In this document: positions 23,484 to 34,625 of the stretch, in pieces
Numbering within the stretch: position 1 is the first letter of the stretch
Layout: every line of letters begins with the position of its first letter
DNA from: Puccinellia tenuiflora
Taxonomy: Eukaryota; Streptophyta; Magnoliopsida; Poales; Poaceae
Assembly: GCA_012064385.1 (NCBI GenBank)
Contig: QRDG01001366.1
Location: forward strand, 62,001 to 126,000
Length of the DNA stretch: 64,000 nucleotides
Reading direction: 5' to 3'
The notes under the pieces: generated by a model
Told to the model about the DNA's origin: nothing
The model's database searches: none
Seen by the model: only the letters and a program-made list of their open reading frames with translations
Program-made: the position numbers and the translations under genes

Positions 23484-24851
23484 TCATGGTGCTCTCAAGC
23501 CAATCAAAATAATAGTCAAATTGAAACCTAGTAAAGAGAAAAACAAAACACAAAAGTAATAACAACGAAGTCTAACTTTCTTTCTATGCATTGGCATTTT
23601 GTATATGAATGAATCACAATAAATAGAAATTTCACAATGCATATTAACAGTAGTTACTTGCAGCATATATTTATTTGTAGCATAAAGAGGGTTCTTATTA
23701 CCTCCTCTTTTATAATAGTTGCAAGTAGAAGAAATAAATTCAACCATAGAATCACAAGAATCATTCAACTTAGATAATATAGGCACATAAAGAGGATAAT
23801 TAAATTTATTTTGGAATTCATTAGCATGCTTCCCTCTTTCAAAATAATTATTAAGATCAATATAAAGTTTAATATCATGGTTGCAACAAATATTTGGAAC
23901 TAAAGATAATTGCAAACCACATAAGTATTTCTCAACATAAGCAAATTTCTCCTCCATGGTGTAACTAGGAGAATTTAAGAACAAAGTAGGACTCTCATGA
24001 GTAAGAGTGCCATCACAAACTGCAAGTATATCATTTCTATCCTCACATAAATTTGTAACAACTTCTAAACATTGAGGATTATCAATAAGCATAGGACCAT
24101 CATCTAAAGCATTATCATATAGCATATTTAAACAACACTCCTAATTATCATCAATAAGTTCACTAGTAGCATCATTAAAAAGTAAAGGAGCATTATTAGT
24201 TTCATCATAATAGCATGTGTTATCATAAATAACAAAACATTTTTGAGTTTGAGTGCTACTATCAATTGTTGATGGTGAAGTTGGGGGATCCAACTCTTCC
24301 CCAAGCTTAGGTTGGAACATGTCCATTTCAATCTCCTCTTCACTTTCTTCCTCTTCCAAGATTATGTTTTCATCATCCTCTTCCTGCAAAATATTAGTAC
24401 TTTCCATGGAAGCAAGAATTCTTTCTTTAACATAAACATTGTCACTAAATTCTTTTTTGCAAAGTTGGAGAATAATAGAAATGTGTCCTTTCATTACACG
24501 AGCTTCATGACTAGTTGCAAAAAAATTATCAATAAGAAAGCCTATTTCATGGGCTGCAACATAAGCAATATATTTCTCAACTTGTTCTATATCAGGGCAT
24601 GAAAATTTATTTTCACGATAACAAGCAATTAGAGGATCACTGTTGTGCTTACATTGATAGGGAGAGTGTTTATAGTCTTTTCTAAAGCAGCAAGTTACAT
24701 CATGTAATTCACAAAACTCAATAGCCATATCATTGAGATGTTCAAGTAATTCAAGCATTCTATTTCCTTCTTTGGTTGATCGATATTCATAGTAAGCTCC
24801 CATATTTTTGACATAACCATTAGGTATAGAGATTCCAGAAAGTTTCTCCAT
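23484..24851 (-). CDS. Unknown ORF of the pol-less LTR element, one in-frame TAG
   Basis: A frame of 454 sense codons runs from ATG at 24851 to a stop at 23484, broken once by TAG at 24141-24143. It starts MEKLSGISIPNGYVKNMGAY. A Cys/His-containing part (CELHDVTCCFRKDYKHSPY) lies near residues 55-75, a strongly acidic stretch (EEDDENIILEEEESEEE) near 170-190, and the last ~25 residues are hydrophobic and could span a membrane. There is no gag zinc knuckle, protease, reverse transcriptase or integrase motif. It is the only long frame in the internal domain, between an Asp-type PBS and the polypurine tract. Similar unnamed proteins are, from memory, widespread in Triticeae, but I cannot assign a function. 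The TAG may be a mutation or a readthrough site. Confidence 0.65.
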
Positions 24852-25160
24852 ATTTTAACACACATTCTTTTTTTGGGTTTTTATGATTATAAATGAAAAA
24901 CTTAAAGTAAAATGACACTAAACAATGCAAACTGAAATAATAAATGCAACACAAAATGCAAAACTGAAAATAAAATATGCAAACCGAAATCTAAAAATGA
25001 TATGCAAGACAATAACAAAACAAAATAAATTGCTTGAAGGTAAAGATGGACAAGATGATGCTGACGTAGGTGCAACCTCCCCAAGCTTAGGTGTTAGCAC
25101 AAGTTAGTGATGAAGTTGACTTTGTTGTGATATCCTTGGATAAAACCTTCCAGCTATGAT
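24852..25160 (-). other. Leader between PBS and ORF of the pol-less element
   Basis: About 310 noncoding bases. It contains an AAGCTTGGGG motif like the polypurine tract near 25077. Confidence 0.6.
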
Positions 25161-25178
25161 TCCCCGGCAACGGCGCCA
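25161..25178 (-). other. Primer-binding site, tRNA-Asp type
   Basis: The minus-strand sequence TGGCGCCGTTGCCGGGGA is complementary to the 3' end of plant tRNA-Asp including CCA. It lies 11 bases inside LTR copy C. The same 18 bases occur at 51296-51313. Confidence 0.85.
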
Positions 25179-25189
25179 GAAAAAACACG

Positions 25190-26967
25190 TGATGACGGAA
25201 TTGATGAGAGTGTTCTTCTCCCTCAACTACGTCAACAAGCACTCTTGATACCCTGAAAGGAAAATAATATATGGGATTGGTTGAGCCTCCAAGTGCAGAG
25301 TATGTAGAAGTGGAAGTTTTTTTCCCCACGAGGGTGACTCGAGGGTTTAATATCAAACTCTCGGGGAATCAGTAGTGGGGATTTTATCTCTTGTCCTTCT
25401 CTAGATTTCCTGCAAAGAAAGTAGATTGCTTTGTGCCCTCAACCTCACCAAGTGGTTGTCAAGCACAAGGTGTGAGAATGATATTAAGATAATAATGAAT
25501 GCAAAACAGTAAATAAATATGCAATGGTGGTAAGTAGTAATGCAAGGATGATAGTAATGATGATGGATGATATTTTTGGGGTTTTTATATGTGTATGCAA
25601 TGAATAAAAGTGTTTTTGTATTTTCTGATTTTAAAATGGCTGAATGTAGAAAATTCTTAAAAGTGGTTGGAAAGTTGTTTCTTATGATTAAAAATGGACC
25701 GGGGTTCATGGTTTCACACATGCACTCTCTCTTTAATATAGTGTGGCAAATAAGTAGACATAGGATTAACATATGAGATTGCAAACAAGTTTAATGACAT
25801 GTTACTAATTATATGGGCATCACGTCATAACATAGAGACCTTTTGATTATTAGTCTCACTTATACTCCACCAAGATGCGAACTAAATCATAACACCTCAG
25901 TAATTAAGATGACTCAGAGTATAGCCTTAAGATTAATGACATGAAGTGAAAATAAGAACATGCTGGATCTAGTCATAGGTAGAGGCTTGTCACTCCTCAT
26001 ACCTTGCAACATGGTATTTTGGTTTATCCCTAGTGAGGCAACAAAGTAAGGTAAACACCCAATGGATCGCGATATTAAGTTGTCAGCTTATCACATCACC
26101 ACCCCCGTTATTCCAACTAATGCACACGTTCCCCCTCACACGCTCTCATAAACATGCTTGATCAAAACAATGATATAAGAACGGGGTTCATAATATGCAT
26201 CTACTTTCATAACTGAAATAAACATTGCAATCTCAACATATATTAACTCATAAAAAGATCCACCACAAAGGTAATACAACGATGACCGTAATCATGTTCA
26301 GCAGCTTATACGGTGCTAATTAGTGAAGCTCAAGAGAGAGAGAGATACATATGCTACTGCCACAAACCCATAGTCCAGAGGTGGACTACTCCCTCTTCAT
26401 CATGGAGACGGTGGAGATGTCGATGGAGAAGAAGGAGACCTCTCCGGCAGCGCTCCGCCGGAGTTTCCCCCCTCCAATCTGCAGCCTCCTGGTCTCTGTT
26501 TCTTGTTTCTCTCGTGTGGCGGCTCTCCCTTCGAAAAACGTCGGGGGGCTCTTTATATAGGCATTTTTAGGTCATGAAGAAGCTTCAGGAAGAAGGATCG
26601 TCGCAAACGGGGCCACGAGGGCCAAAAGAGGTGGGCCCACGCGGCCCCTGTACCTGGCCGCATGGGGCACCCTCTTTCGCCCCTCCGGCCTCCGTTTGCT
26701 TGCTTCCTTCACTCCTAGGTCTTCCTCCTTCCAAAATAATGATCCCCGTAAATTTGCAGCTCATTATGACGTCGTTAAGGCCCTGAAATAAATATGGAAC
26801 GAAATAGGGGTTTTCTGCCTCCGCAGGATTAATTTCATTAAAAGGGGAAATCATTATTAATTACCAAAAAACATTAAATAACAGTAATATACCCCTTATA
26901 TGATGCAAATATGAATGGAAAACAAGTGTTATAGTGCAAAGTTCATGTATGCATTTTACATGCATCA
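25190..26967 (-). repeat. LTR copy C (5' LTR, full length)
   Basis: 1778 bases, TGATGACGG to ATGCATCA on the plus strand. It adjoins the PBS on its left and the target-site copy ATTGC on its right. The high similarity to copy A argues for a fairly recent insertion, though no percentage was computed. Confidence 0.88.
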
Positions 26968-28263
26968 ATTGCGGAGACGAAACAACGCGGTCCGAACTCA
27001 TCGTCAGCGGTGAGTGCCGACTCGGCTCGCCTGTTGTTGAGGTGACCCCGCAAGTCGGGGGCGGAGGCGTTGGAGCGGCGCTGCGCCTGGTTTTTTCGTT
27101 GATGGTGTGCCTCGCATCGTTCGGGGCGAGACGCGGATCGGCTGGAGCGGGACGACGTTGCTTGACGCGGCCTGCTCGTCGCGTGCCCTATGACGAGCGG
27201 TGTTGGGCCCTCCGTCACCTTGTTCGACACGACGTGGGGTTTACTCGGCCTTCTCGCTGATGTGCGATCTGGAGTACATCTTGCCGCTTTTGGTGGACAT
27301 GTTCTCCTATAGCTCCACCACCTTGTTTACCAGCTTGATGGCGGTTTAACACCAGGGATGGCCTGTTATCTTCATTTTATTGAAGAACGTGGCGGCGGCG
27401 ACCACGCAGTTGACTGGCGTGTTGAAGACCGCCAGATTAGGATCGTTCACCATGGCCGGCGACTTAGGTGGCGGGGGTGGCATGTGCCCATGCGGGTCTT
27501 CTTGTCGGGTGCTGTTGTGGCGGTTCCGCTCCCGTTCGCGTTCGAGTTCCGTGTCTTCTCACGCGAACGCGTCGTCGAGTGCGCGAGTTGGCGCGCCGAA
27601 CTTGAGGCGTGATTGCTGCTTCTTCCGGTACTCCGTGACGGCGGATAGGGCAATCTTCTGTGTTTCAACGAGTTGATCCTGGCGGCGGATTTCCGCCTTC
27701 TACTTCTCCATTGCAGCACAGAGTGCATCGAGCTTCTTCGCCTTCTCGACGGCATTTTCTGGGGTGATTGGGGTAGAAAGCGGGTCGTTGTTGTTGTTGG
27801 CACCCATTGTCGTGTTGGTGTTCCCCGCCATGCCGACCATGGCCAGGGTTGCCGATCCGCTAGACACCGAACCCGCCGAACCCTCGGACTCGTAGTCGAG
27901 GACGGGTAGGATAGAGTCAGTGATAGTGTCATTGCCGTTGCCCGGGCCATGGAGACGATCTGAGTTAGACTCGGGGTCCACGGCCGGGTCGCCGTTGTCG
28001 ATGCAGTTGGCGGTGTTAACGTAGTCTGGGTCGTAGATGGGAAGCGTCGCGTTGTCACTGTTGGTATGGGCGACCTCCTCAGGCGGTGACGGCGGTCCCA
28101 AAGGGGATGAGCGCGTAGCGCGAGATCGGCGTGCGCGCCAGCGCACCATAAGTGTGGGCGTCGAGTACGTAGACGACGCTGTTGTGCTCGTGGTAGATGC
28201 CGAAGATGACATCCTCGGCGGGCGGGATTGCACCCTTCACAAAGTAAACTCCAGCTGTCGCTG
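26968..28263 (-). pseudogene. Gypsy leader and gag N-terminal half (first half of split gag)
   Basis: From the PBS leftward the minus strand shows a leader with an open frame (AGVYFVKGAIPPAEDVIFGI), then a gag-like N-terminus with ENAVEKAKKLDALCAAMEK just before a stop near 27700. Continuing in the same frame is KAEIRRQDQLVETQKIALSA, so this stop is a point mutation. Several more stops and shifts follow. The part nearest 26968 reads ESALTADDEFGPRCFVSAI, a typical gag segment before the conserved core. The gag core itself is displaced to 3953-4666 by the 22.3-kb insertion. Confidence 0.8.
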
Positions 28264-28282
28264 GCCCCACGATGGGCGCCAA
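28264..28282 (-). other. Primer-binding site, not Met or Asp type
   Basis: TGGCGCCCATCGTGGGGCC on the minus strand lies one base inside the LTR and begins with the TGG complementary to a tRNA CCA end. The exact tRNA was not identified. Confidence 0.65.
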
Positions 28283-28283
28283 C

Positions 28284-29226
28284 TGTCGAGGGTTTCTCGA
28301 GACAGATGCCATTGGGTGACTTGAACGCGTGGAGCAAGGCAACATAGGAATCACGAGGCGGTCGACACACACGAGTTTACCCAGGTTTGGCCCCTCTTGG
28401 TGACGTAAAGACCTACTCCTGCTAGATTATATTGGATTGATGGGGTGTACAAGATGTGCCAATGGCGGGTTGCGCGGGAGCATAGATCGGCTCCGGCGCA
28501 AAGTGTATAGGAGGTGGAAAAAGGTTCTCCCTTAGGGTTTCCCCCTAGCCGCCCTTATATACCGAGTCGGCTAGGGTTTACAAGATGTATCCGGGTCGGT
28601 TTGGAGCTTATCCTACGGCTGTCGATGAAGCTAGGTTACTTGGAACGTAATCTTCGTCTCCACCGCTGTCTTCTACCGAACCCGGGTCTGAGTCGAGTTG
28701 GCCTACCAGGTTGCGGGCCTGGCCTTCCCTTGATATGATCCCCCGGGTGGGCTGCTAGTCCACCCGGGTCTTGTGGTCCAACTCGCACGTCTGGACCTAC
28801 CCGGTTGGGTATTCCCCCATCAAGGGGGGTGGTTGAGCTAAGCAGAGGATAGGACAAGATCAAAAGAAGCTCAAGCGAAGATTAGCTAGGGCCAAGAGGC
28901 TAGAGCGAGAGGTGATCTCCTTCGAGTAGGATCTGCTCGTTGTCTACCTCTAGCCACCACCTTCCGGGTTCTCACCCGAGACCACCCTTGTAAGCCACAC
29001 CATGATGATCCACTCAATCCAGACATGCAGGAGTAGGGCTTTTAGCCTCCGGGCAGCCTAAACCTGGGTATACTCTCTGTGTCCCTTTGCTTCTTGCCTG
29101 TACATGGATCGCAGAGCTTGGCGAGGTACCCCCGGGGAAGGTGTCTTCCAGCCTCCTTCGTGCCCCGTGCCGAACCTAAAAAGGGTGTATCCTTTACTCC
29201 CGGTGTCCGTGATCCGAGACACGACA
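28284..29226 (-). mobile_element. 5' LTR of the outer Gypsy element, 943 bp
   Basis: On the plus strand it starts TGTCGAGGGTTTCTCGAGAC and ends GAGACACGACA, with TG...CA ends. It contains ACCCAGGTTTGG and CCTACTCCTGCT stretches common in grass Gypsy LTRs. This element is host to both large insertions to its left; its 3' end and second LTR are outside the window. Confidence 0.8.
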
Positions 29227-29598
29227 CTTCTGGTGAGACACCACTAGTTATCTGTGGATTTCGGTCCTATTTTCCTACATTTAATAGCTTTTCGCACTCA
29301 TTTGCTCGCTGGTCATATTTCATCTTCATCATATCTTACATCCACACATTTATTTCTTTGTGTTTGGCAAGCCGGAGAGATTGACAACCTCTTTGGGGCA
29401 AGGTAGTTTGTTGGTGATTGTGTGCAGGTCCACGTCAATTATCGTAAACGGCGTCGTTGACACCTTGCTAAGCCTTCTCCAAGTCCTACTGGATCTGACA
29501 ACCTTGGTTTTGTAATCAAGGGAAAACTGCTGCTACGCTGGATCATACCTTCCTCTTGGAGTTCCCCAGCGAACGTGTGATCCACGCCATCAATCCCC
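29227..29598 (+). repeat. LTR tail fragment, plus orientation
   Basis: Contains GTGTGCAGGTCCACGTCAAT and GGCGTCGTTGACACC and ends CCATCA, typical of the 3' end of Athila-like Gypsy LTRs in Triticeae. A related piece in the opposite orientation lies at 30594-30880. Confidence 0.55.
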
Positions 29599-30098
29599 GG
29601 TACATGGCTTTATGCTAGCAAAGGCTTTATAGCAAACATATAGTGTTGAGAGATAGCAATCAAATATACTACTTAAACTATCACTCAATTATACGACATT
29701 AAGTTGTCCTCTTTGTCTAGCACAATACTTTTAACAAGAAAACATCAGACTTAAAAGCTATCAAGCATGAAAGATGTAAAAGATAATATATTTGCATGCA
29801 AGTCTCTCTTCTCTACTTAAGTGTCAAAGAATTATTGCTAATGACAAAAAACTATGCTTGCCAATGCTAGATAAGATTTAAATGCTACACCCAATGTCAA
29901 GCCACCACTTCTGACAAGATCAGCATATAAGAACGACTGCAACAAAATAGAATACAAAAGTGCGGGAAAGTAAAAAAAGAAGACTTCTCATTAATATTCC
30001 ATTATAAACGACTACACACCAACGGATACATAGAACACTCTAATGGAATGATACAACACATTGCAATCGACCATACTATATGATAACCACTTGATACG
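29599..30098. other. AT-rich noncoding stretch between LTR fragments
   Basis: No coding frame or terminal signal is seen. Confidence 0.5.
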
Positions 30099-30590
30099 TG
30101 TTAACGTATCTATGATTTTTTATTGATCCATACTTGTTTTGTGTCATTGTCACATATTTTTATTATTTTATTATATTATTTTTAGGTATTTTATTGGACT
30201 AACCTATTAACAAGATGCCCAGTGCCAGTTCCCTGTTTTTGCTGTTTTCTATTTAAAAAAATCTACTTCTGGAAATATTCTCGTAATTGGACGAAATTTT
30301 ACGGAGAATTTTTATTCGTCAGAAGGGATCTGTTGGGGCCACCTAGGGGCCAGGTGTGACCCCTAGCCGCGGCACCACCTTGACTTGCGGCCAGGACCCG
30401 CCCCTGGTCCTGGTGGGTCTCCTCGGCCCCCCTCGCCGCCTATAAATTCCTAATTTCCCTAATTTTGATGGGGCGGTGATTATTTTCCACGAACTCCACC
30501 CGAAGCCGCCGCCACCTCGAAACCTAATTCGGGAGATTCTGAAGTTTTTTCCGGCACGCTGCCGGAGGGGAGATTGATCCCGCAGGGCTC
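30099..30590 (+). repeat. LTR head fragment starting TGATACGTGTTAACG
   Basis: Starts like the TGATACGT... LTRs of Athila-like elements and continues with ACCTATTAACAAGATGCCCA, then a GC-rich promoter-like part with CTATAAATTCC near 30440. It is cut at about 30590 and joined to an LTR tail in the other orientation. Confidence 0.6.
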
Positions 30591-30593
30591 TGA

Positions 30594-30880
30594 TGGTAGA
30601 TATTGAAGAGTTGGGTGGTGCCCCAAGTAAAGGCGTGGATGTAGCAAATAGCAGTTTTTCCTCAGTGAAGAACCAAGGTTTATTCGAACTACTAGGACGG
30701 AAATCAACAATGAGGTGAACGTCAACGGTCTCTGGCGCTTAACCGTCAACGAACGTGGACCTGCACACACTCAACCAATTACTTTGCCCCCAACGACAGG
30801 AAGGTTGTCAATCTTCCCGGTCTGATGAAAATAAAGCGGTTAAATGCATAGTGTAGTGAATGGAAATTATGGAAACGGAC
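30594..30880 (-). repeat. LTR tail fragment, minus orientation
   Basis: Reverse complement of this segment contains GATTGACAACCT and GTGTGTGCAGGTCCACGTT, as in 29370-29450, and ends ACCATCA. It is therefore an inverted relative of the tail at 29227-29598. Confidence 0.55.
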
Positions 30881-31553
30881 TAGCGAGTAAGTTAATATGA
30901 AAAGCAAGTAAACGAGGTTATAAATCTTGATCCATAATTCTAAATCATTTTCATGGAAAAAAACTAAATGTTTTTATTATAAATCTTGATCCATAATGCT
31001 AAATACAAAAAAATGCATCTTTAAAATATTAAGAAAGTTTTTAGTAATTCAAATGAATCTATCTATCTATTATATACTTAAGACAATAGAAAAAGAAGCT
31101 ACCACATTAATCCACATAGGCTAGAAAAATATATGTCGTCGATCTTAATTTTAATGGCTGAGATTTAAAGCAAATAGATGTTACGCAAAAGTTGTCACGA
31201 TACAAACCTGTTACGAAAACTTAAAACACGTACCATACACGGGCAGCACAAAAATAAGAGAAAGAAAAGTTAACAAGATGTGCTACGAGCAGCCAAAAAC
31301 GCGTAGGACAAGGTGTGATATAATACGTGTTGGACAAGGACACAACCCATCCGATTGATTTTTATTTTGCCAAATCTGACCGCGAAGAACAAACAAAGAG
31401 ATGTACACATAGGAGATGTCCTAGCAGGGTAATCTCGGGCAAAGCTGCCGCCGCCGCCGCCGTTCCGATCCCTTATAGTGTCCTCAACTGCTCAACCTGG
31501 CATGCAGGCATGTATGATGGGTCGATCGATGGTGCCAGGATTCCTCTCGGCTC

Positions 31554-32290
31554 CGGCGCCGCTGCCGATTCCCGACTGGCTACGACCCCAAAAGCAATCT
31601 CATGTGTTCAACTGATGGATATTGCATCAATTGAGCTTACGGCACAGATCAATTAGCCCATCTACCAAGCTTTAAACAGTGCAGCAGATGGACCAATCGA
31701 TCAATCAGGCCAGCTTATGCTTTGCTAATACACGTACGGTTCCCGTCTGGCTACGCCTCCAAGAAAGCAATCTCAAAAGGTTCAGCCCATGCATGTTGCT
31801 ATACAGATCGATTGGCCTATCTAGCTAGCTTAGTACATGAGCACAAGATCGATCAATCTTTCAATCAGGCCAGCTTTAAGCTTTGCTACCACGTCCACGT
31901 TTTGTTTCGGCCAAAAGCACCCGTGAGCTGAAAATCCCTCATAATGGTGCACATCAAACAAGCTTTTGCAAGCTCACCTTGCCGGAAAGTACTGAGCAAG
32001 TCGAGCATGTGCCAAACAGAGGATGCATGAGCAAGGAGGGCACGTCGAGATATCAGATCATTATGTTCCATGCGTACTTCACATCTTCCTTTATTGTTTT
32101 GGTTAGCATCTTTTAATAATTTACCTGTTCGACGTGCAGTTCTTACTCTAGAGCTGACTCGGCGCGTCGACCATGTGCAAATGGAGGAGGCGTGAGGAAA
32201 GGTGGCACATCGGGATACCAAGGTATAGTTTGCTTCTTGCTTTATTGTTTTGGTTGCATCTAGCCATTTTTAATTAATTTACCTATTATA
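31554..32290. repeat. Two local tandem duplications in the Helitron
   Basis: A ~170-bp unit marked by CTGGCTACG and AATCAGGCCAGCTT occurs twice (about 31560-31735 and 31736-31900). A ~160-bp unit marked by TTTATTGTTTTGGTT occurs twice (about 31985-32125 and 32150-32290). Frames across them are not convincing as genes. Confidence 0.6.
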
Positions 32291-33366
32291 TCTTAATTTT
32301 TTGCCACAAGAAAGCCATATGCATAATCTAGAAAATAGACTGCATGCTTACTGAAATGTACTTTAAATCCAACGTTAGTTGAGCTGCACAAATGTTAGTG
32401 GGTACACTTGGCTTAATTGATTACAACTAATATTTAAACATTATCTGAAACATCTATTTTGTAGAGAGGACAGGCTTTGCGGATTAAGTCGTGGAGTAAA
32501 CCCACTTAATCTGGACTCTCGGACTCCTATATTGACTCATATGCATTTTCCGAGAAATTGGTTCGCCTGGGATATCGAACTCAAAAAATAACAATGGTAC
32601 CTAAAAATTATGATATTTGTCCATGTGAGAAAATAGAGATGTATAATCTCTATTTATCACTTGCTCCTCCATTTTATGATAGTGTATACTCTTCCCTCAT
32701 TTCTAATAGGAGCATAGAAATATTATATAGCACATATACATTATTAAAATAAGTAGTTGCGATGACTTCATATATATTCTATATTTCTACTTTCTATTTT
32801 ATTTCAAACAAATTGATTTTATATAAACTTTCTATCGTATGTGATTTAGCAGGATTTTTTTTTTTTTTTTTTTGAGATTGCATACTAGGAAGTTTTCAAA
32901 ATGGCTATCCCGTGAGCTCCTACCCACCATCTGGGCAAGCCACTGTTCTGTTAAGAGTTATAACTAGAATGATTTATGATAATCAGTTGACGAATATGAG
33001 GAATACACTAGGATGAAATGATTCCTTGACCGAGCAAAGTACAAATGCAAGACCCTTTGTATAACCATAGTATTAGATTTTTTTTCCTTTGCGGGGGATA
33101 GTATTAATTAGATTGAATATACCCCAAGTCTAAATAGGTGACAGAGCAAACTACACAAAAAGTAACATGTGTAGTTAATCTAGCCCCGAAATGCGCGTGC
33201 GGCAAAAGAGCATATACATGAAGGTAACTATTTGGCCGATGCATATATAAAACAAGTTAATTAATACTTGTGTAGCCTAGAGCATGCACGTTAGATTGGC
33301 CATTCACAATAATACATTATCCAATTTTGTAGACTGCTCAAACGTGTAATCAAGCTAGGAAAATTC
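32291..33366. other. AT-rich Helitron interior, left part
   Basis: No gene is seen. It contains a run of about 20 T residues near 32855-32874. Confidence 0.55.
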
Positions 33367-33368
33367 TA

Positions 33369-33462
33369 CTTCTTCCGATCCATGAAAAGTGTCGCTCATT
33401 TTAAACTAAGTTGGTACAAACTTTGTACCAAGTGGGCGACACTTTTTATGGATCGGAGGGGG
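33369..33462. mobile_element. Stowaway MITE, 94 bp, TA target site
   Basis: The two halves are near-perfect inverted repeats (CTTCTTCCGATCCATGAAAA at the left, its complement ending CGGAGGGGG at the right) around a short loop, flanked by TA on both sides (33367-33368 and 33463-33464). The CTCCCTCCGATCC-like terminus is the usual Stowaway/mariner signature of grasses. Confidence 0.9.
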
Positions 33463-33464
33463 TA

Positions 33465-34200
33465 CGAAAAGAGAAGTGCTGCAGCAACTACCAAAACTGT
33501 GTTAAATTTTGGCAAAAGCCCGGTATATTATATCAGGATTTCTTTTACCAGACTTATGTCAGGATGATAGCATAGAGGCAGTCTTAGGCATTTTCTTTTT
33601 TGAGGAATTACAGAAGGTGAGGACCCTACCGCTATATAGAGAAAGGGAAATAAAATGCACGTACAGGGCTATGCCATTTTCTACCTAGAGGAGAACTAGA
33701 GGATTACAAGTGCAGAATAAAATCACGGTGCTTAGCGTAAACTTTTGTAATTATTACTGTGTATTCCTCATCAGTACTTACATTGTTGAGGTTGGCGAAA
33801 CAAAGAAATATACATGTTATTCCAAAGTACCATTATTTTTATTTAAATATTGGAAGAAAATTCTACAAAATTGTTCACGGAATTGTTGAATAGAAACGGG
33901 TCAGATAAGAGAAAATAGATTTTACTATGAATCTTTTTAGTTTCGCATAACCAGCAGCAAGGAATTCCAACAAAGTTCTGGTTTTGTAAGACGTACATAT
34001 CATGTAATTGTTTCTCCATGAATATATCTAAGGTGACAGATTAAATCATAAAATGATTTGTATTGTACCAATAATTACTCAAGAGAAATATGCTTAACAG
34101 CTTATGCATACTTTACTTTGCTAAGGATTTTCTTTAGGTCCATATGTGTATCTATTAGCTACCAACATGGCTAAACCAATATATAAAACACAATAATTTA
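33465..34200. other. AT-rich Helitron interior, right part
   Basis: No gene or repeat of note before the 3' hairpin. Confidence 0.55.
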
Positions 34201-34247
34201 ACATGAAAAAAAATCTAGCCGCGCAATTGCGCGGGTCACCATGCTAG

Positions 34248-34625
34248 TTATATATTTTAAACAATAGAAAATAAAGCTACCACGTTTGTCCACATAGGCT
34301 ACAAATCTATATGTCATCGATCTTAATTTTAATGGCTGTGATTTAAAGCCCATAGGTGTTACGCAAAAGTTGTCACGTACAAACCTGTTACTAAGGTATA
34401 ACATCGTACCTGGCCACGTACAAGCATAAGAAGAGAGGGAAAAAAGAAAGAAAAATATCTAAAGATGTGTTACGTACAAGCGGTACAACAAAAACGTGTA
34501 GGACAAGTTCTAATCCTATAGGTGTTGGACAAGGACAAGACGCGTCAAATTGATTTTTTTTTTTGGTAAATCTGATCGAGAGAACGAACAAAGAGACGTA
34601 CACGTACAAACTCTGAGGTCTCCTG
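34248..34625 (+). repeat. Second Helitron-like 5' region, direct repeat of 31070-31430
   Basis: Starting directly after the CTAG end of the Helitron, it matches the first ~360 bases of that element (shared TCGATCTTAATTTTAATGGC and GTTACGCAAAAGTTGTCACG), about 3.18 kb away. The exact first bases are missing, so this is a truncated sister copy or an end-to-end insertion. Confidence 0.7.

Larger units (their letters stand above)
4667..26967 (-). mobile_element. Pol-less LTR retrotransposon with tRNA-Asp PBS, carrying nested insertions (22.3 kb)
   Basis: On the plus strand the insert starts TGATGACGG and ends ATGCATCA, and near-matching 5-bp target copies flank it (ATCGC at 4662-4666, ATTGC at 26968-26972). 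Both ends lie inside one gag gene. Reading right to left it has an LTR (25190-26967), an Asp-type PBS, one ORF, a long noncoding 3' region, a polypurine tract (21017-21030) and a truncated LTR (19942-21016). A third, full LTR lies at 4667-6441. No reverse transcriptase, integrase or protease is visible in the internal domain, so it would depend on proteins supplied by another element. Confidence 0.8.
31058..34247 (+). mobile_element. Non-autonomous Helitron, 3.2 kb
   Basis: The 3' end has a perfect 16-bp palindrome CCGCGCAATTGCGCGG (34219-34234), then nine bases and CTAG (34244-34247), followed by T: the standard Helitron 3' structure. The 5' end starts TCTATCTATCTATTATATAC after an A. There is no Rep/helicase gene. 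The first ~370 bases match the sequence just beyond the 3' end (34248 onward), so a second Helitron of the same family abuts it. Inside are two local tandem duplications and a Stowaway MITE. Confidence 0.8.

Noticed and set aside
27447..28370. 307-codon minus-strand frame
   Set aside because: It is a shadow. The gag-like residues are in another phase (ENAVEKAKKLDALCAAMEK), and this frame reads as Arg/Ser/Pro-rich GC artefact.
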